In this document: positions 1-9,033 of the stretch, piece by piece
Layout of the letters: each line of letters begins with the position of its first letter
Position numbering within the stretch: position 1 is the first letter of the stretch
Source of the DNA: JAZOTM01 sp045657625
GTDB taxonomy: Bacteria; Bacillota; Clostridia; Lachnospirales; Lachnospiraceae
NCBI GenBank assembly: GCA_045657625.1
Contig: JAZOTM010000030.1
Coordinates: 223,933 to 287,932, forward strand
Reading direction: 5' to 3'
Length of the DNA stretch: 64,000 nt
The notes under the pieces: model-generated
Database searches by the model: none
Seen by the model: the letters and a program-made list of their open reading frames with translations, nothing else
What the model was told of the DNA's origin: nothing
Position numbers and translations under genes: made by a program

Positions 1-1
1 A

Positions 2-1192
2 TTAACCAGGTATTACGAGCAGGTATCTTATGAAAACAAAGAAGTGATTTCTTTTGAAAACCAAGTGTCGGACCAAGAAGCTTTTTGGGACTGTATGCGT
101 TATAAAATTCGTAGTAAATATTTGGCATTCATCAGAAGTCAGGCCGTGGTAGAGGAAGACTGGTTGGAACAAATGCTTCAGTGCATGAAAAGTGACTTTG
201 AAATAGGTGCGGTGGTTCCTTCGAAGAAAGAAGAAAAGAAACAGGGTGCAGGGGAAAACTGGAAAGAACTGTTGTTTTGGGAGTCTCCCATCTTGCTATT
301 ACGTACCCAGGTCTTTGATGATGTGGGATACTATGATCGGGATTATAAAACAAGAATCTATGAAAAAGACTTTGCAGAACGATTACGTCATATGGGATAT
401 CGCTTGATGCAAAGTGAGAATGCGAACTATCGCATGGAAGATGTGGAAACCATAAATTTTGGAAGCACGGAATGGCAGCAGGATGTCGAACTTTATGAAA
501 AAAAACACGGTAACCGAAGCCCGTTTTTACAGAAAGAAACAGCTTGGGTGTCCATGTTGGAAGAGTATGATTGCAAAAAAGAATTTGGAGAAAAGGCATT
601 ATTTTTAAATCCCGGGAATGGACAGGAAATTTTGCAATACAAGAATTGGTTTTGCGAAACCGGAAGGACGATGTTATGTGGGAACATCATTACAGAAGAA
701 AGAGAATATTTTGAAGATTTACGGACACTAAAAGTGCCGGGAACCGTAAAAATAGGAAGTCGTTATGAAATGATAGAACGGGAGAAGGAAGCGAACTATG
801 ATTTCATTATGGATAAAAGTCCGTTGAATGCAGTAAAGGACGGAAAAAGATATTTAGAATTGGTTTATGGAAAACTAAAAAAAGATGGAATTTGTATGCT
901 TCGGTTAGAGAATGTATCGAATTATCATACTTTTTTAGGCTGTTTAAAAATTGAGCAAAAACAGGAAATTAATCTTCGCGGACTTTATATCGAAGAAGTA
1001 AAGGCACAAATCGAAGCCTTGGGTGGAAAAAATATAAAAATCGTAGGAGTCTGGAATACAGAGTTTCAAGTCGAAATGAAGCAAATGATCGAGATGTTGT
1101 ATCGCCAAATGTTTGATGGAGACGAAGAGACAGTGAGGGCACTGATGAGTAAACTCTATTTGAAGTATTATATTATTACATATCAAAAATAA
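2..1192 (+). CDS. Glycosyltransferase-like protein, C-terminal part (5' end outside window)
   Basis: The frame is open to the first bases of the window, so the gene begins upstream; the GTG at 44 is only the first possible start inside. The N-terminal third (YLAFIRSQAVVEEDWLEQML, then a segment ending in LLLRTQVFDDVGYYD) resembles the second half of a family-2 glycosyltransferase, where an acidic motif is followed by selection of the acceptor. The C-terminal half (ALFLNPGNGQ ... DFIMDKSPLNAVKDG ... LKKDGICMLRLEN) looks like a degenerate SAM-methyltransferase fold. It is followed after 20 bases by a ThDP enzyme and other sugar-modifying genes, so a role in surface glycan assembly is inferred. 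The family is a fold-level guess; the missing N-terminus would normally carry the nucleotide-sugar DXD site. Confidence 0.55.
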   Translation, partial: LTRYYEQVSYENKEVISFENQVSDQEAFWDCMRYKIRSKYLAFIRSQAVVEEDWLEQMLQCMKSDFEIGAVVPSKKEEKKQGAGENWKELLFWESPILLLRTQVFDDVGYYDRDYKTRIYEKDFAERLRHMGYRLMQSENANYRMEDVETINFGSTEWQQDVELYEKKHGNRSPFLQKETAWVSMLEEYDCKKEFGEKALFLNPGNGQEILQYKNWFCETGRTMLCGNIITEEREYFEDLRTLKVPGTVKIGSRYEMIEREKEANYDFIMDKSPLNAVKDGKRYLELVYGKLKKDGICMLRLENVSNYHTFLGCLKIEQKQEINLRGLYIEEVKAQIEALGGKNIKIVGVWNTEFQVEMKQMIEMLYRQMFDGDEETVRALMSKLYLKYYIITYQK

Positions 1193-1212
1193 AACTTATG
1201 TGGGGGCATAAC

Positions 1213-2964
1213 ATGACAGTTAGTGAATATATCTTTGATTTTTTAGAGAAAAAAAGTTGTAAAGTTGTACATATGGTATCCGGTAGTTCCGCCATGTGGT
1301 TGACAGATGCGTTAAAACGAAATGAAGATTTGCAGGTGGTTTGTTGTCAACATGAGCAGGTGGCAGCAATGGCAGCAGATGGAGTGGGGAGAACCGGTTC
1401 TGTGCCCGGGGTTTGTCTGGTGACAATTGGACCCGGCGCTACCAACGCAATTACCGGGGTGGCCGGCGCTTATTTGGATTCCTCTCCAATGTTTGTGTTG
1501 TCCGGACAATCCAATTCTAAGGTTTTGACAACGCAGAAAAATTCCGGAGTCAGACAAAAGGGTACACAGAGTTTGTGTTTGGAATCCATGGTATCGCCGA
1601 TTACGAAATATTTTGCAGAAATCATGGATGAAGCAGAGATTCGTTATCATATGGAAAAAGCCTATGCACTTGCAACGGAAGGAAGAAAAGGACCGGTTTG
1701 GATTGATGTTCCGGTGGATATTCAAAACAAGCAAGTCCCGGAAACCATGGAAGGATATACGGAAAGTCAGAAAGAGACAAAAGAAATCGATGTTTCTTAT
1801 GTAAAAGAGTGTTTGGAAAAGGCAAAAAGACCTTTGATCTTGGCCGGAAATGGTGTGGTAAGCAGTGGGGAAACAGAGCGGTTTCGTGCATTTGTGAACC
1901 GTTTGCATATTCCGGTGGTGCTTTCCAGAAACGGAATAGGAGCTCTGCATTCCGAGTCTCCGTTTTATGTGGGACGGCCGGGAAGCTATGGGGATCGTGC
2001 CTCTCATTTTGCAATTCAGCAGGCGGATGTATTGTTGATTCTGGGAAGTCGGTTGTCTATGTCAACGGTGGGCTATTATCCGGATCAATTTGGGAAAAAG
2101 GCAAAAAAAATATGGGTAGAAATTGACGAAAAGGAAATTGCACGAGAAGAAGTTCCTGTAGACTGTAAATATAACTGCTCCGTGACTGCATTTTTGGATG
2201 CAATGGAACGTACCGATTTACCGGAAAAGGAATATCCGGACTGGAGTTCTTATTGTCAGAGCATGAAGGAAAAATACAATACGGTGCAGCCGGAATATGA
2301 AAAAGAAGAAGGTATCAACAGTTATGTGTTTACAAAGGAACTATCCCGGTTGGCTCCAACATCTGCCGGCATTGTAGTGGACACCGGAAGCGTTTGCAAT
2401 ATCGTATCTCAGAGTTGGTTTTTAAAGGAAAAGCAAAAATATGTGATTTCCGGTGGTTTGTCTTGTATGGGCTTTTGGGCATCTGCGCTTGGCGTGGCGG
2501 AAACTTGTGACAGTGTGGTGGCTTTATCCGGAGATGGAAGTGTGCAAATGAATATTCAGGATTTTGCAACGTTGCAGTATTACCGGTTGCCGGTAAAATT
2601 GTTTGTTTATAACAATAAAGGCTATATGCTCATTCGCCATAATCAGCATAATTATATGAATGACCGGTTTTTAGGAGTGGGACCGGATAGCGGAGTTCCT
2701 TCTGTGGATTTTTGCAAGGTTGCAGAGGCATATGGAATTTCGCATTTTCGCATTGAGAAGAAAGAGGAAATCAAAGAGGTAGTCGAAAACGTGTTTGCAA
2801 CAAAAGGTCCGGTGGTATGTGAAGTCATGGTACAGGAATTTGGAATCATTGCACCGCGTATTGCGTCAAAGGTAATGCCGGATGGTTCTTTAAAGGCAGC
2901 AGATTTTGATGATTTATGGCCATTTTTAGAGGATGAAGAAAAGCATGCAAATATCATGGAATAA
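1213..2964 (+). CDS. Thiamine diphosphate-dependent enzyme, acetolactate synthase-like
   Basis: The protein has about 583 residues and the three-domain ThDP-enzyme layout: an N-terminal PYR domain with the catalytic Glu in CQHEQVAAMAADG (about residue 48), a central domain (PLILAGNGV), and a C-terminal PP domain with the GDGSVQMNIQDF...NN ThDP/Mg motif (about residue 440). I chose ATG 1213 because GGGGG lies 6 bases upstream; an in-frame ATG at 1198 would add five residues. The genes around it (glycosyltransferase-like, FkbM, aldo/keto reductase, FAD oxidoreductase) argue against valine synthesis, and no ilvN-type regulatory subunit is present. Relatives such as YerE add a two-carbon branch to keto-sugars. 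That role is inference. Confidence 0.8.
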   Translation: MTVSEYIFDFLEKKSCKVVHMVSGSSAMWLTDALKRNEDLQVVCCQHEQVAAMAADGVGRTGSVPGVCLVTIGPGATNAITGVAGAYLDSSPMFVLSGQSNSKVLTTQKNSGVRQKGTQSLCLESMVSPITKYFAEIMDEAEIRYHMEKAYALATEGRKGPVWIDVPVDIQNKQVPETMEGYTESQKETKEIDVSYVKECLEKAKRPLILAGNGVVSSGETERFRAFVNRLHIPVVLSRNGIGALHSESPFYVGRPGSYGDRASHFAIQQADVLLILGSRLSMSTVGYYPDQFGKKAKKIWVEIDEKEIAREEVPVDCKYNCSVTAFLDAMERTDLPEKEYPDWSSYCQSMKEKYNTVQPEYEKEEGINSYVFTKELSRLAPTSAGIVVDTGSVCNIVSQSWFLKEKQKYVISGGLSCMGFWASALGVAETCDSVVALSGDGSVQMNIQDFATLQYYRLPVKLFVYNNKGYMLIRHNQHNYMNDRFLGVGPDSGVPSVDFCKVAEAYGISHFRIEKKEEIKEVVENVFATKGPVVCEVMVQEFGIIAPRIASKVMPDGSLKAADFDDLWPFLEDEEKHANIME

Positions 2965-4018
2965 CACAAACCTCATTCTGTACGGAGCTGGTTATTGTGG
3001 GTATATGGTGGCGGATTTGCTGTTGGAACAGGGCATCCATCCCCTTTGTTTTTTTGATCGGAAGGAAGAAAAACAAGGAAAGAATTGGGAAGGAATCCCC
3101 ATTCAAAAACCGACTTATGTGGAAGATGCAACGGTGGTGGTTACCATGTTGACCAAAGGAGCCCTCTATGCGTCGATTGCCACGTTTTTAAAACAACTTG
3201 GCTTTTCACGTGTTAGCCATATTTATGATTTACAGAATGAGGCGGCTATTTTTAAAAACCAAAAACTGGTATTGATTCCCAAGCAGAACCTTGTGGCATC
3301 TCATGCAACAGACTATGCATGTGTGGAGAAACATTTGGCGGATGCGGAGTCTAAGAAGGTTTTACAAGGAATCTTAGCGTTTCTGCAGGGAAACGTGGAT
3401 GCAGAGATTCCGTGTCATGCAATCCAAGAACAGTATTTGGATTTGTCCCTGTATCGTCCTTTGGATGAGGAAATCGTTGTGGATTGCGGTGGTTTTAAAG
3501 GAGATATTTTAAGATTTTTTGTGGAACAAAGAGGTCTAGCATGGAAACAATATCATCTGATTGAACCGGATGCTGCATATGTCTCTTTTATCAGAGAAAA
3601 TATACCGAAGGAACAAAGTGCGAAAGTACAGCTGTATCAGAGGGCGGTCAGCAATCAACATGATTTTTTGAAGATAAAAAATTATGGAAATGAAAATTCG
3701 GTGGTGACAGAGGAGGGTTTGCAGCAGGTAGAGGCATGGCCCTTGGATGATTTTTTGGAGCAGTGTACCCTGTTAAAAATCGATACCGAAGGATATGAAA
3801 AAAAAGTCCTGCAGGGAGCAACACAACTCATACAACGCAATCGGCCGGTTATTGCCGTGGCGGCGTATCATACAGAAACAGAATTTTATGAAATTTGGCA
3901 ATACATAGAAGAACTGGTAACAGATTATGTTTTTTATTTGAGAAGTTATATGAATTTTCAGGAATCCATTCTTTATGCAGTGCCGAGGGAGCGATGTATT
4001 CATGAGAATGTTAAATAA
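2945..4018 (+). CDS. FkbM family SAM-dependent methyltransferase with N-terminal Rossmann-like domain
   Basis: The N-terminal 100 residues form a nucleotide-binding-like segment (LILYGAGYCGYMVADLLLEQG, CFFDRKEEK). This unit often precedes FkbM domains in glycan clusters. The FkbM methyltransferase follows: EEIVVDCGGFKGD (SAM-binding glycine loop), YHLIEPDAAY, and LLKIDTEGYEKKVLQGA, the signature acidic motif. Substrate is probably a sugar or glycan hydroxyl, inferred from context. The gene overlaps the preceding ThDP gene. ATG 2933 is a possible start but sits directly on an AGAGG sequence; ATG 2945, 12 bases behind it, is preferred. Translational coupling to both neighbours is likely because its 3' end also overlaps the next gene. 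Confidence 0.8.
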   Translation: MQISWNNTNLILYGAGYCGYMVADLLLEQGIHPLCFFDRKEEKQGKNWEGIPIQKPTYVEDATVVVTMLTKGALYASIATFLKQLGFSRVSHIYDLQNEAAIFKNQKLVLIPKQNLVASHATDYACVEKHLADAESKKVLQGILAFLQGNVDAEIPCHAIQEQYLDLSLYRPLDEEIVVDCGGFKGDILRFFVEQRGLAWKQYHLIEPDAAYVSFIRENIPKEQSAKVQLYQRAVSNQHDFLKIKNYGNENSVVTEEGLQQVEAWPLDDFLEQCTLLKIDTEGYEKKVLQGATQLIQRNRPVIAVAAYHTETEFYEIWQYIEELVTDYVFYLRSYMNFQESILYAVPRERCIHENVK

Positions 4019-4964
4019 GAAGCAGTTAGAAATATCTCAAATCGGACTTGGAACCGGGCGTTTTGGTACTCTGGTGGAGAAAGAGTTTGCCTTTGTCATG
4101 ATGGATTATTTTGTAGACCACGGAGGAAATCTGCTGGACACGGCGCGTAATTATTATGAGTGGGTGGAAAATGGAAGAGGCATGAGTGAAAAAACCATTG
4201 GCGAGTGGATGGAACAGAGAAACTTGCGAAACAAAATGGTGATTTCTACCAAGTGCGGCGTTTCCAATCAGGGAAAAATTTTTACCCCGAATTTGTCAAA
4301 AGAGAATCTGCTGGAGGAGTGCAAAGAAAGCAAAGAAGCTCTTCGCACCGATTATATAGATATTTATTTATTGCATAGGGATGAACCGGAAAGACCGGTA
4401 GAGGAAATTGTAGAAACCTTGCAGGTGTTGGCGGAGGAGTCGAAAGCCAGGTTTTTAGGAGTGTGCAATTGGAGCACAGAACGTGTAAAAAAGGCAGATG
4501 CCTATGCGAAGAGTCATGGGTTGCGTGAAATTGAAATCGTGCAAACCTGGTGGTCCATTGCTGCATATACGGAAAAGATGTGGAACGATCCTACAACTAC
4601 GGGAATGGATGGAGCCATGTATCAGTATTTGTTAGGTCAGAATAAATGGGCCATGGCTTACACTTCACAGGCAAAAGGCTTTTTTCAAAAGGCCATTCAA
4701 CAGGGCCTGGATCAAATTCCGCCATTTTTAAAAGAGCGTGTTGCTACGGAAGAAAATATAGCGCGTCTGCAGGAGATAGAACGATATTGCAAGGAAAAAA
4801 ACGTGTCTCCGACAGCAGCAGTAAATGGCTATATCACCCAGAATGATTTAGAGGGTGTGGCGCTTGTGAGTTGTTCTAAAATGGAGCAATTAGAAGACAT
4901 TATGACACATGCCTCGGTAGAAATTGAAAAGGAATGGATTCGAAAATTTGACCCACGGGAGTAG
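4002..4964 (+). CDS. Aldo/keto reductase
   Basis: A (beta/alpha)8 NAD(P)H-dependent reductase of about 320 residues. The catalytic tetrad is visible: Asp and Tyr in LLDTARNYYEW, Lys in VISTKCG and His in YLLHRDEP. ATG 4002 is chosen because GAGGGAG lies 10 bases before it and because MRMLNKKQLEISQIGLGTGRFG is the usual family N-terminus; ATG 3975 has no such site. The gene starts inside the 3' end of the FkbM gene. In this cluster it probably reduces a keto-sugar or the branched product of the ThDP enzyme. The substrate cannot be read from the sequence. Confidence 0.88.
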   Translation: MRMLNKKQLEISQIGLGTGRFGTLVEKEFAFVMMDYFVDHGGNLLDTARNYYEWVENGRGMSEKTIGEWMEQRNLRNKMVISTKCGVSNQGKIFTPNLSKENLLEECKESKEALRTDYIDIYLLHRDEPERPVEEIVETLQVLAEESKARFLGVCNWSTERVKKADAYAKSHGLREIEIVQTWWSIAAYTEKMWNDPTTTGMDGAMYQYLLGQNKWAMAYTSQAKGFFQKAIQQGLDQIPPFLKERVATEENIARLQEIERYCKEKNVSPTAAVNGYITQNDLEGVALVSCSKMEQLEDIMTHASVEIEKEWIRKFDPRE

Positions 4965-4973
4965 AAAAGACAG

Positions 4974-6263
4974 ATGAAAAAGGTGACGATTATTGGGGCG
5001 GGATGCGCCGGATTAGGGGCAGCCTATCGCTTGAAAGAAGCAAATGTATCCAGTGTGATTTATGAAAAACAGGACACCTATGGTGGTTTGTGTCGCAGCT
5101 TACAAAAAGAGGGATATACCTTTGATACCTTTGCGCATATGAATTTTGAAAAAAATCCTTATGTGGTTTCTTTGCTGGAAGGAAAAACGGAGTATGAAAC
5201 CCACGCGCCGGAGGCGATGAATTATTATAAAGGGTTGTGGGTGCGAAATCCGGTACAGACGAATTTAAATGGTTTGTCAGAAGCGGAGCAGCAGGAAGTG
5301 ATTCGTGGCTTTGAACAGCGAAAAGAACGACCGGTAAAGACCTATGAGGATTGGTTGCTTTGCAATTATGGTTCGTATTTCACAGAACATTTTCCGGCGG
5401 CTTACACCAGAAAATATTGGACGGTGGAGCCGAAACAATTGGAACCCAAATGGATTGAGGGCCGTATGTATGTTCCTACCTTAGAAGAACTTTTAGAGGG
5501 CGCCAGAAGAAAAGATACCCCTAATGTGCATTATTCCAAAGAAATGCATTATCCACAGAAAGGTGGATATCAGAAGTTTCTTTCTTTTTTAAGTGAACAA
5601 ACAGAGATTCACTATCAAAAAACTTTAAAGAAAATAGATGTAGAGCATAAAACTATCTATTTTCAAGATGGAACGGAAGAATCTTATGAGGAATTGATTT
5701 CCACGATGCCTTTGCCGGAATTGATTGCTGCCATGGAACAAGTGCCGGAGGAAATAAAAACCTACGCGGAAAAATTGGATTATACTTCCGGGGTGATTGT
5801 ATCCATTGGGATGAAAGACAAGCATCGTTCTCCGGGACTTTGGTTTTATATTTATGATGAAATGTTTTTGGCTTCCAGAGTATCGGCTCCGGATTATGAG
5901 ACCAAGGAAAATGTACCGCAGGGAAAATCTTCCCTACAGGCAGAGGTGTATTTTTCAAAGTATAAACCCAGAACCATGTCGCTGGAAGAAATTGGAAAAC
6001 GCGTGATACAAGACTTGGTAGAAATGGATGTATTAGAGGAATCCGCAGTGGAAGTTGTGGATGTACGGGAAGAAACCTATGCAAATATTATGTTTACACC
6101 GGATATTTATGAAGCGCGCGAAGCTGTGCGACAATATTTAAATACCAAGGGGATTTATACAGCGGGACGATTTGGTACCTGGGATTATTTATGGACCGGT
6201 ACCAGTATATTAAATGGAAAACAGGTGGCCGAGGAACTCCTCAACCACCTATCGGAAAATTAG
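4974..6263 (+). CDS. FAD/NAD(P)-binding oxidoreductase (amine-oxidase / UDP-galactopyranose mutase-like fold)
   Basis: The N-terminus has the FAD dinucleotide motif VTIIGAGCAGLGAAYRL with an acidic end of beta-2 (VIYEKQDTYGGLCRS), and the C-terminus has the second FAD contact (GIYTAGRFGTWDYLWTGTSILNG). The 429 residues fit the protoporphyrinogen-oxidase/UGM-like superfamily. Proteins of this type recur in polysaccharide loci next to sugar-modifying enzymes. Whether it is a mutase, a dehydrogenase or a desaturase cannot be decided by eye. It is the last plus-strand gene of the glycan cluster and converges with the ApbE gene 7 bases further on, with no clear hairpin between them. Confidence 0.75.
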   Translation: MKKVTIIGAGCAGLGAAYRLKEANVSSVIYEKQDTYGGLCRSLQKEGYTFDTFAHMNFEKNPYVVSLLEGKTEYETHAPEAMNYYKGLWVRNPVQTNLNGLSEAEQQEVIRGFEQRKERPVKTYEDWLLCNYGSYFTEHFPAAYTRKYWTVEPKQLEPKWIEGRMYVPTLEELLEGARRKDTPNVHYSKEMHYPQKGGYQKFLSFLSEQTEIHYQKTLKKIDVEHKTIYFQDGTEESYEELISTMPLPELIAAMEQVPEEIKTYAEKLDYTSGVIVSIGMKDKHRSPGLWFYIYDEMFLASRVSAPDYETKENVPQGKSSLQAEVYFSKYKPRTMSLEEIGKRVIQDLVEMDVLEESAVEVVDVREETYANIMFTPDIYEAREAVRQYLNTKGIYTAGRFGTWDYLWTGTSILNGKQVAEELLNHLSEN

Positions 6264-6270
6264 TACGTAT

Positions 6271-7287
6271 TTAGTTCTCCGTGAGATGAAAATAATCTTC
6301 TGCACCGGAACTGAAGGTATAAGTCTGTTCCTGATCTAAAAAAATGGCTTCGACGCCGTCGATTGTTTCGATGAGAGCGAGGCCTTTTTCTTTGCCTAAA
6401 AGAAAACAAATGGTGCTCAGGGCATCCCCGTCTACGGAGTTCTCTGAGAGAATGGTGACACTCAGTAGGTCGTTTTCTACCGGATAGCCGGTGCTTAAAT
6501 CCAGAATGTGATGATACAGGGTATCTTCGAGGTAGAAGTAACGCTGGTAAACACCGGAGGTGACTAAGGATGCATCTTCCACGGATAGATAGGCATCTGC
6601 TTCACCGCCATCCGAGAAGGGTTTTTGAATGCCTACCTGATAAGTGTTTCCATTTTTTTTCGGGCCTACGGTTAGTACATTGCCGCCTAAGTTGATAATT
6701 CCTTCTGTGATGCCGTTTTCCTGCAGGTAAGCTTTCATTTGATCGGCAATATAACCCTTAGCCAAACCGCCCAAATCGATTTTAGTACCGGCGGTTTCGA
6801 TGCGGGCAGTATTTCCTTGAATGGAAATGGCGTCATCGTTGATGGTGGAAATGGCTTCTTCCAGCGCAGCAGAATCCGGTAAAGTAGCATCGTCGGAAGT
6901 GAAATCCCAAAGATCAGTAAGGGCACCGCAGGTGATTTGAAAGACGCCTTCGCTTAAAGCAGCATAGGTTTTTCCTATCTGTAAAAGCTCAATGGTCTCG
7001 TCGTGTAGGGTGATGTATTCCCCGTTGCCGGCGGCTTCATTTAAGATGGAAATATCGCTTTCCGGAATAGTGTTGCTAAAATAGGTTTCATAGGTCTGGG
7101 CCAGTTCCATGCATCCATCCAGGTACTCGTCAGAGGTTTGACTATAGAGGGTGACGGAAATAACCGTATCAAAATAGAAACCGGTTTTTGTCCTGGTGGT
7201 AGGAAGGCCACAGCCGGAAATAGTAAGGATATTTGTAATAAAAAAACACAAAATCAGTGGTTGTAACAATTTTTTTCGCATATTCAT
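6271..7287 (-). CDS. apbE: FAD:protein FMN transferase (ApbE), lipoprotein
   Basis: ApbE attaches FMN covalently to Thr residues of exported or membrane redox proteins, for example Rnf/Nqr subunits. A signal peptide ends in the lipobox TISGC (Cys 26), so the enzyme is predicted to be anchored outside the membrane. Family motifs are present: GFYFDTVISVTLY near the N-terminus, DLGGLAKGYIADQM, GIINLGGNV, HHILDLSTGYPV and the Mg-binding DGDALST stretch. The length of 338 residues is typical. The start is uncertain: ATG 7287 and ATG 7281 both lack a good ribosome binding site. The gene stands alone on the minus strand between two plus-strand operons. Confidence 0.92.
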   Translation of the reverse strand: MNMRKKLLQPLILCFFITNILTISGCGLPTTRTKTGFYFDTVISVTLYSQTSDEYLDGCMELAQTYETYFSNTIPESDISILNEAAGNGEYITLHDETIELLQIGKTYAALSEGVFQITCGALTDLWDFTSDDATLPDSAALEEAISTINDDAISIQGNTARIETAGTKIDLGGLAKGYIADQMKAYLQENGITEGIINLGGNVLTVGPKKNGNTYQVGIQKPFSDGGEADAYLSVEDASLVTSGVYQRYFYLEDTLYHHILDLSTGYPVENDLLSVTILSENSVDGDALSTICFLLGKEKGLALIETIDGVEAIFLDQEQTYTFSSGAEDYFHLTEN

Positions 7288-7407
7288 AGGTGTATTATAA
7301 TAAAAGATGATTTTTTTGACCAGTTATGATAAAGTAAGTACCGAAAGTATTTTAGGATGGGTGAATTCTATTTTAAAATATAAGCTAGAAAATAAGGTGA
7401 GATAAAA

Positions 7408-8235
7408 ATGGAAAAAAAGAGAGTAATCGTGAAAATCGGTTCATCTTCCCTGCAACATGAAGAAACAGGGGCGATGGATTATCATAAAATGGAACGTTTG
7501 GTACGTGAACTTTGTGATATGAGAAACAGAGGAATGGATGTGTGTCTGGTTTCCTCGGGGGCAATTGCTACCGGACGTCGTACTTTGGGAATGACGGAAC
7601 GGCCGAAAAAGATTGCTGAAAAACAGGCATTGGCTTCTATTGGACAGGCAAAGCTGATGATGACTTATCAGAGATTGTTTGCAGAGTACAACCAGGTAAC
7701 AGGACAGGTGCTTATGACCAAAAACACCATCACGGATGATGTTTCCAGAAAGAATGCACAGAATACTTTTGAAGAATTATTCCGTATGGGTGTGATTCCC
7801 GTCGTGAATGAAAATGATACCATTTCCACCTTCGAAATGCAGTTTGGTGACAACGATACTTTGTCTGCTATGGTGGCAGCCATTACCGGCGCAGATCTTT
7901 TGATTTTGCTTTCGGATATTGATGGGCTCTATACGGATGATCCACATAAAAATCCCAATGCAGAATTGGTAAGAGTGGTTGAAAAATTAGATGAGCATTT
8001 TTATATGATGGCAAAAGATACCACCGGTTCAGATGTGGGTACCGGAGGAATGGCTACCAAATTAAATGCAGCAAAAATTGCAACATTATCCGGAACAGAT
8101 ATGATCATTGCCAATGGAAAGGATGTATCTATTTTACATGCTATTATGGAAAACGATTACGTAGGTACTCTTTTTCAAGCAAATTATGATGAGTATTTTT
8201 ATGTGCCGGATTACATTCGAGAAAGTATAGGATAG
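7408..8235 (+). CDS. proB: Glutamate 5-kinase, short form without PUA domain
   Basis: Phosphorylates glutamate in the first step of proline synthesis. Amino-acid-kinase motifs are clear: RVIVKIGSSSL (phosphate loop), CLVSSGAIATGR, VNENDTIST, FGDNDTLSAMVA, LLSDIDGLYTDDP and GTGGMATKLNAA. At 275 residues it ends with the kinase domain, so the C-terminal PUA domain found in many ProB proteins is absent. proA is not adjacent, unlike the common proBA pair. An AAGGTGAG site sits before ATG 7408. It begins a plus-strand run through DUF896 and formyl-THF cyclo-ligase. Confidence 0.95.
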   Translation: MEKKRVIVKIGSSSLQHEETGAMDYHKMERLVRELCDMRNRGMDVCLVSSGAIATGRRTLGMTERPKKIAEKQALASIGQAKLMMTYQRLFAEYNQVTGQVLMTKNTITDDVSRKNAQNTFEELFRMGVIPVVNENDTISTFEMQFGDNDTLSAMVAAITGADLLILLSDIDGLYTDDPHKNPNAELVRVVEKLDEHFYMMAKDTTGSDVGTGGMATKLNAAKIATLSGTDMIIANGKDVSILHAIMENDYVGTLFQANYDEYFYVPDYIRESIG

Positions 8236-8253
8236 AAAGTTAGGTTAGTAAGA

Positions 8254-8481
8254 ATGAATATGGAAGAACGCGTAAAGCGCATTAATGAACTTTACCACAA
8301 ATCTCAAGCAGAAGGATTGACAGAGGCGGAAAAAGAAGAGCAAGCGATGCTTCGTCAGGAATACATTGCCAGTATCCGTGGTAATTTAGTAAGTCAGTTA
8401 AATAGTATCACCATTGAAAATCCGGATGGTTCAAGAGTGAATTTAGGAGAAAAATATGGGAAAAAAGGAAATAAGAGCTGA
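8254..8481 (+). CDS. DUF896 (YnzC-like) small protein
   Basis: A 75-residue helical protein with the family pattern RINELYHKSQAEGLTEAEKEEQAMLRQEYI, then IRGNLVSQLNSI and IENPDGS. The B. subtilis relative YnzC forms a two-helix hairpin; its function is not settled. The last 26 bases overlap the start of the cyclo-ligase gene, which suggests coupled translation. Confidence 0.9.
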   Translation: MNMEERVKRINELYHKSQAEGLTEAEKEEQAMLRQEYIASIRGNLVSQLNSITIENPDGSRVNLGEKYGKKGNKS

Positions 8482-9007
8482 TTATCTGGAAAAAAGAAAG
8501 AAATTTCCGGCAAAAAAATTACAGGATGAATCCTTGTTGATTGCAAAACGTGTGTTAGCAATGAAGGAGTTTAAAGAAAATCCATATATTTATGCATATA
8601 TGCCCTTGCCTTATGAGGCGGATGTCCGTCCGATTATTCAAGCGGCATTGAAGATGAAAAAACGTGTGGCGTTACCAAAAGTACGAAACGGAGTCATGAA
8701 CTTTGTGGAATATCATTGGAACGATCCTTTGGAAGAGGGACCCTTTCATGTGTTGGAGCCCCGCTCGAATCAGTATGTACACTGGAATCAAGCCTTTGTA
8801 TTGACCCCCGGGGTCGTCTTTGACAAACATGGCAATCGCTATGGTTATGGAAAAGGATATTATGATTCTTATTATGCAATTCATCCGGAATTGTTACGTG
8901 TAGGTATCGGTTTGAGCTGCCAAGTACATTTTGGTAAATTAAAAACAGAGCCTACCGATAAGGAATTGGATTATCTTGTGACAGCCAAGCAGGTGCTGTC
9001 TTTTTAG
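8456..9007 (+). CDS. 5-formyltetrahydrofolate cyclo-ligase
   Basis: Converts 5-formyl-THF and ATP to 5,10-methenyl-THF in one-carbon metabolism. The family signatures are visible: a basic N-terminal segment (KEIRADYLEKRKKFPAKKL) that contacts ATP, YAYMPLPYEADVRPII, and the C-terminal GNRYGYGKGYYDSYY loop that binds substrate. Its length of 183 residues is normal. ATG 8456 lies within the 3' end of the DUF896 gene, with AGGAGAAA upstream. miaB follows after 26 bases. Confidence 0.93.
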   Translation: MGKKEIRADYLEKRKKFPAKKLQDESLLIAKRVLAMKEFKENPYIYAYMPLPYEADVRPIIQAALKMKKRVALPKVRNGVMNFVEYHWNDPLEEGPFHVLEPRSNQYVHWNQAFVLTPGVVFDKHGNRYGYGKGYYDSYYAIHPELLRVGIGLSCQVHFGKLKTEPTDKELDYLVTAKQVLSF

Positions 9008-9033
9008 TAGAGTTAGTAGGAGTAATATAAGAA

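Noticed and set aside
1312..2007. Long minus-strand open frame of 231 codons opposite the ThDP gene
   Set aside because: It is antisense to a gene with complete family motifs; its translation is rich in Cys, His and Arg with no domain, as expected for a shadow frame.
7293..7302. TATAAT on the minus strand just before apbE as its -10 box
   Set aside because: It is only 7-12 bases from the apbE start codon, too close for a leader with a ribosome binding site, and no -35 box stands out.
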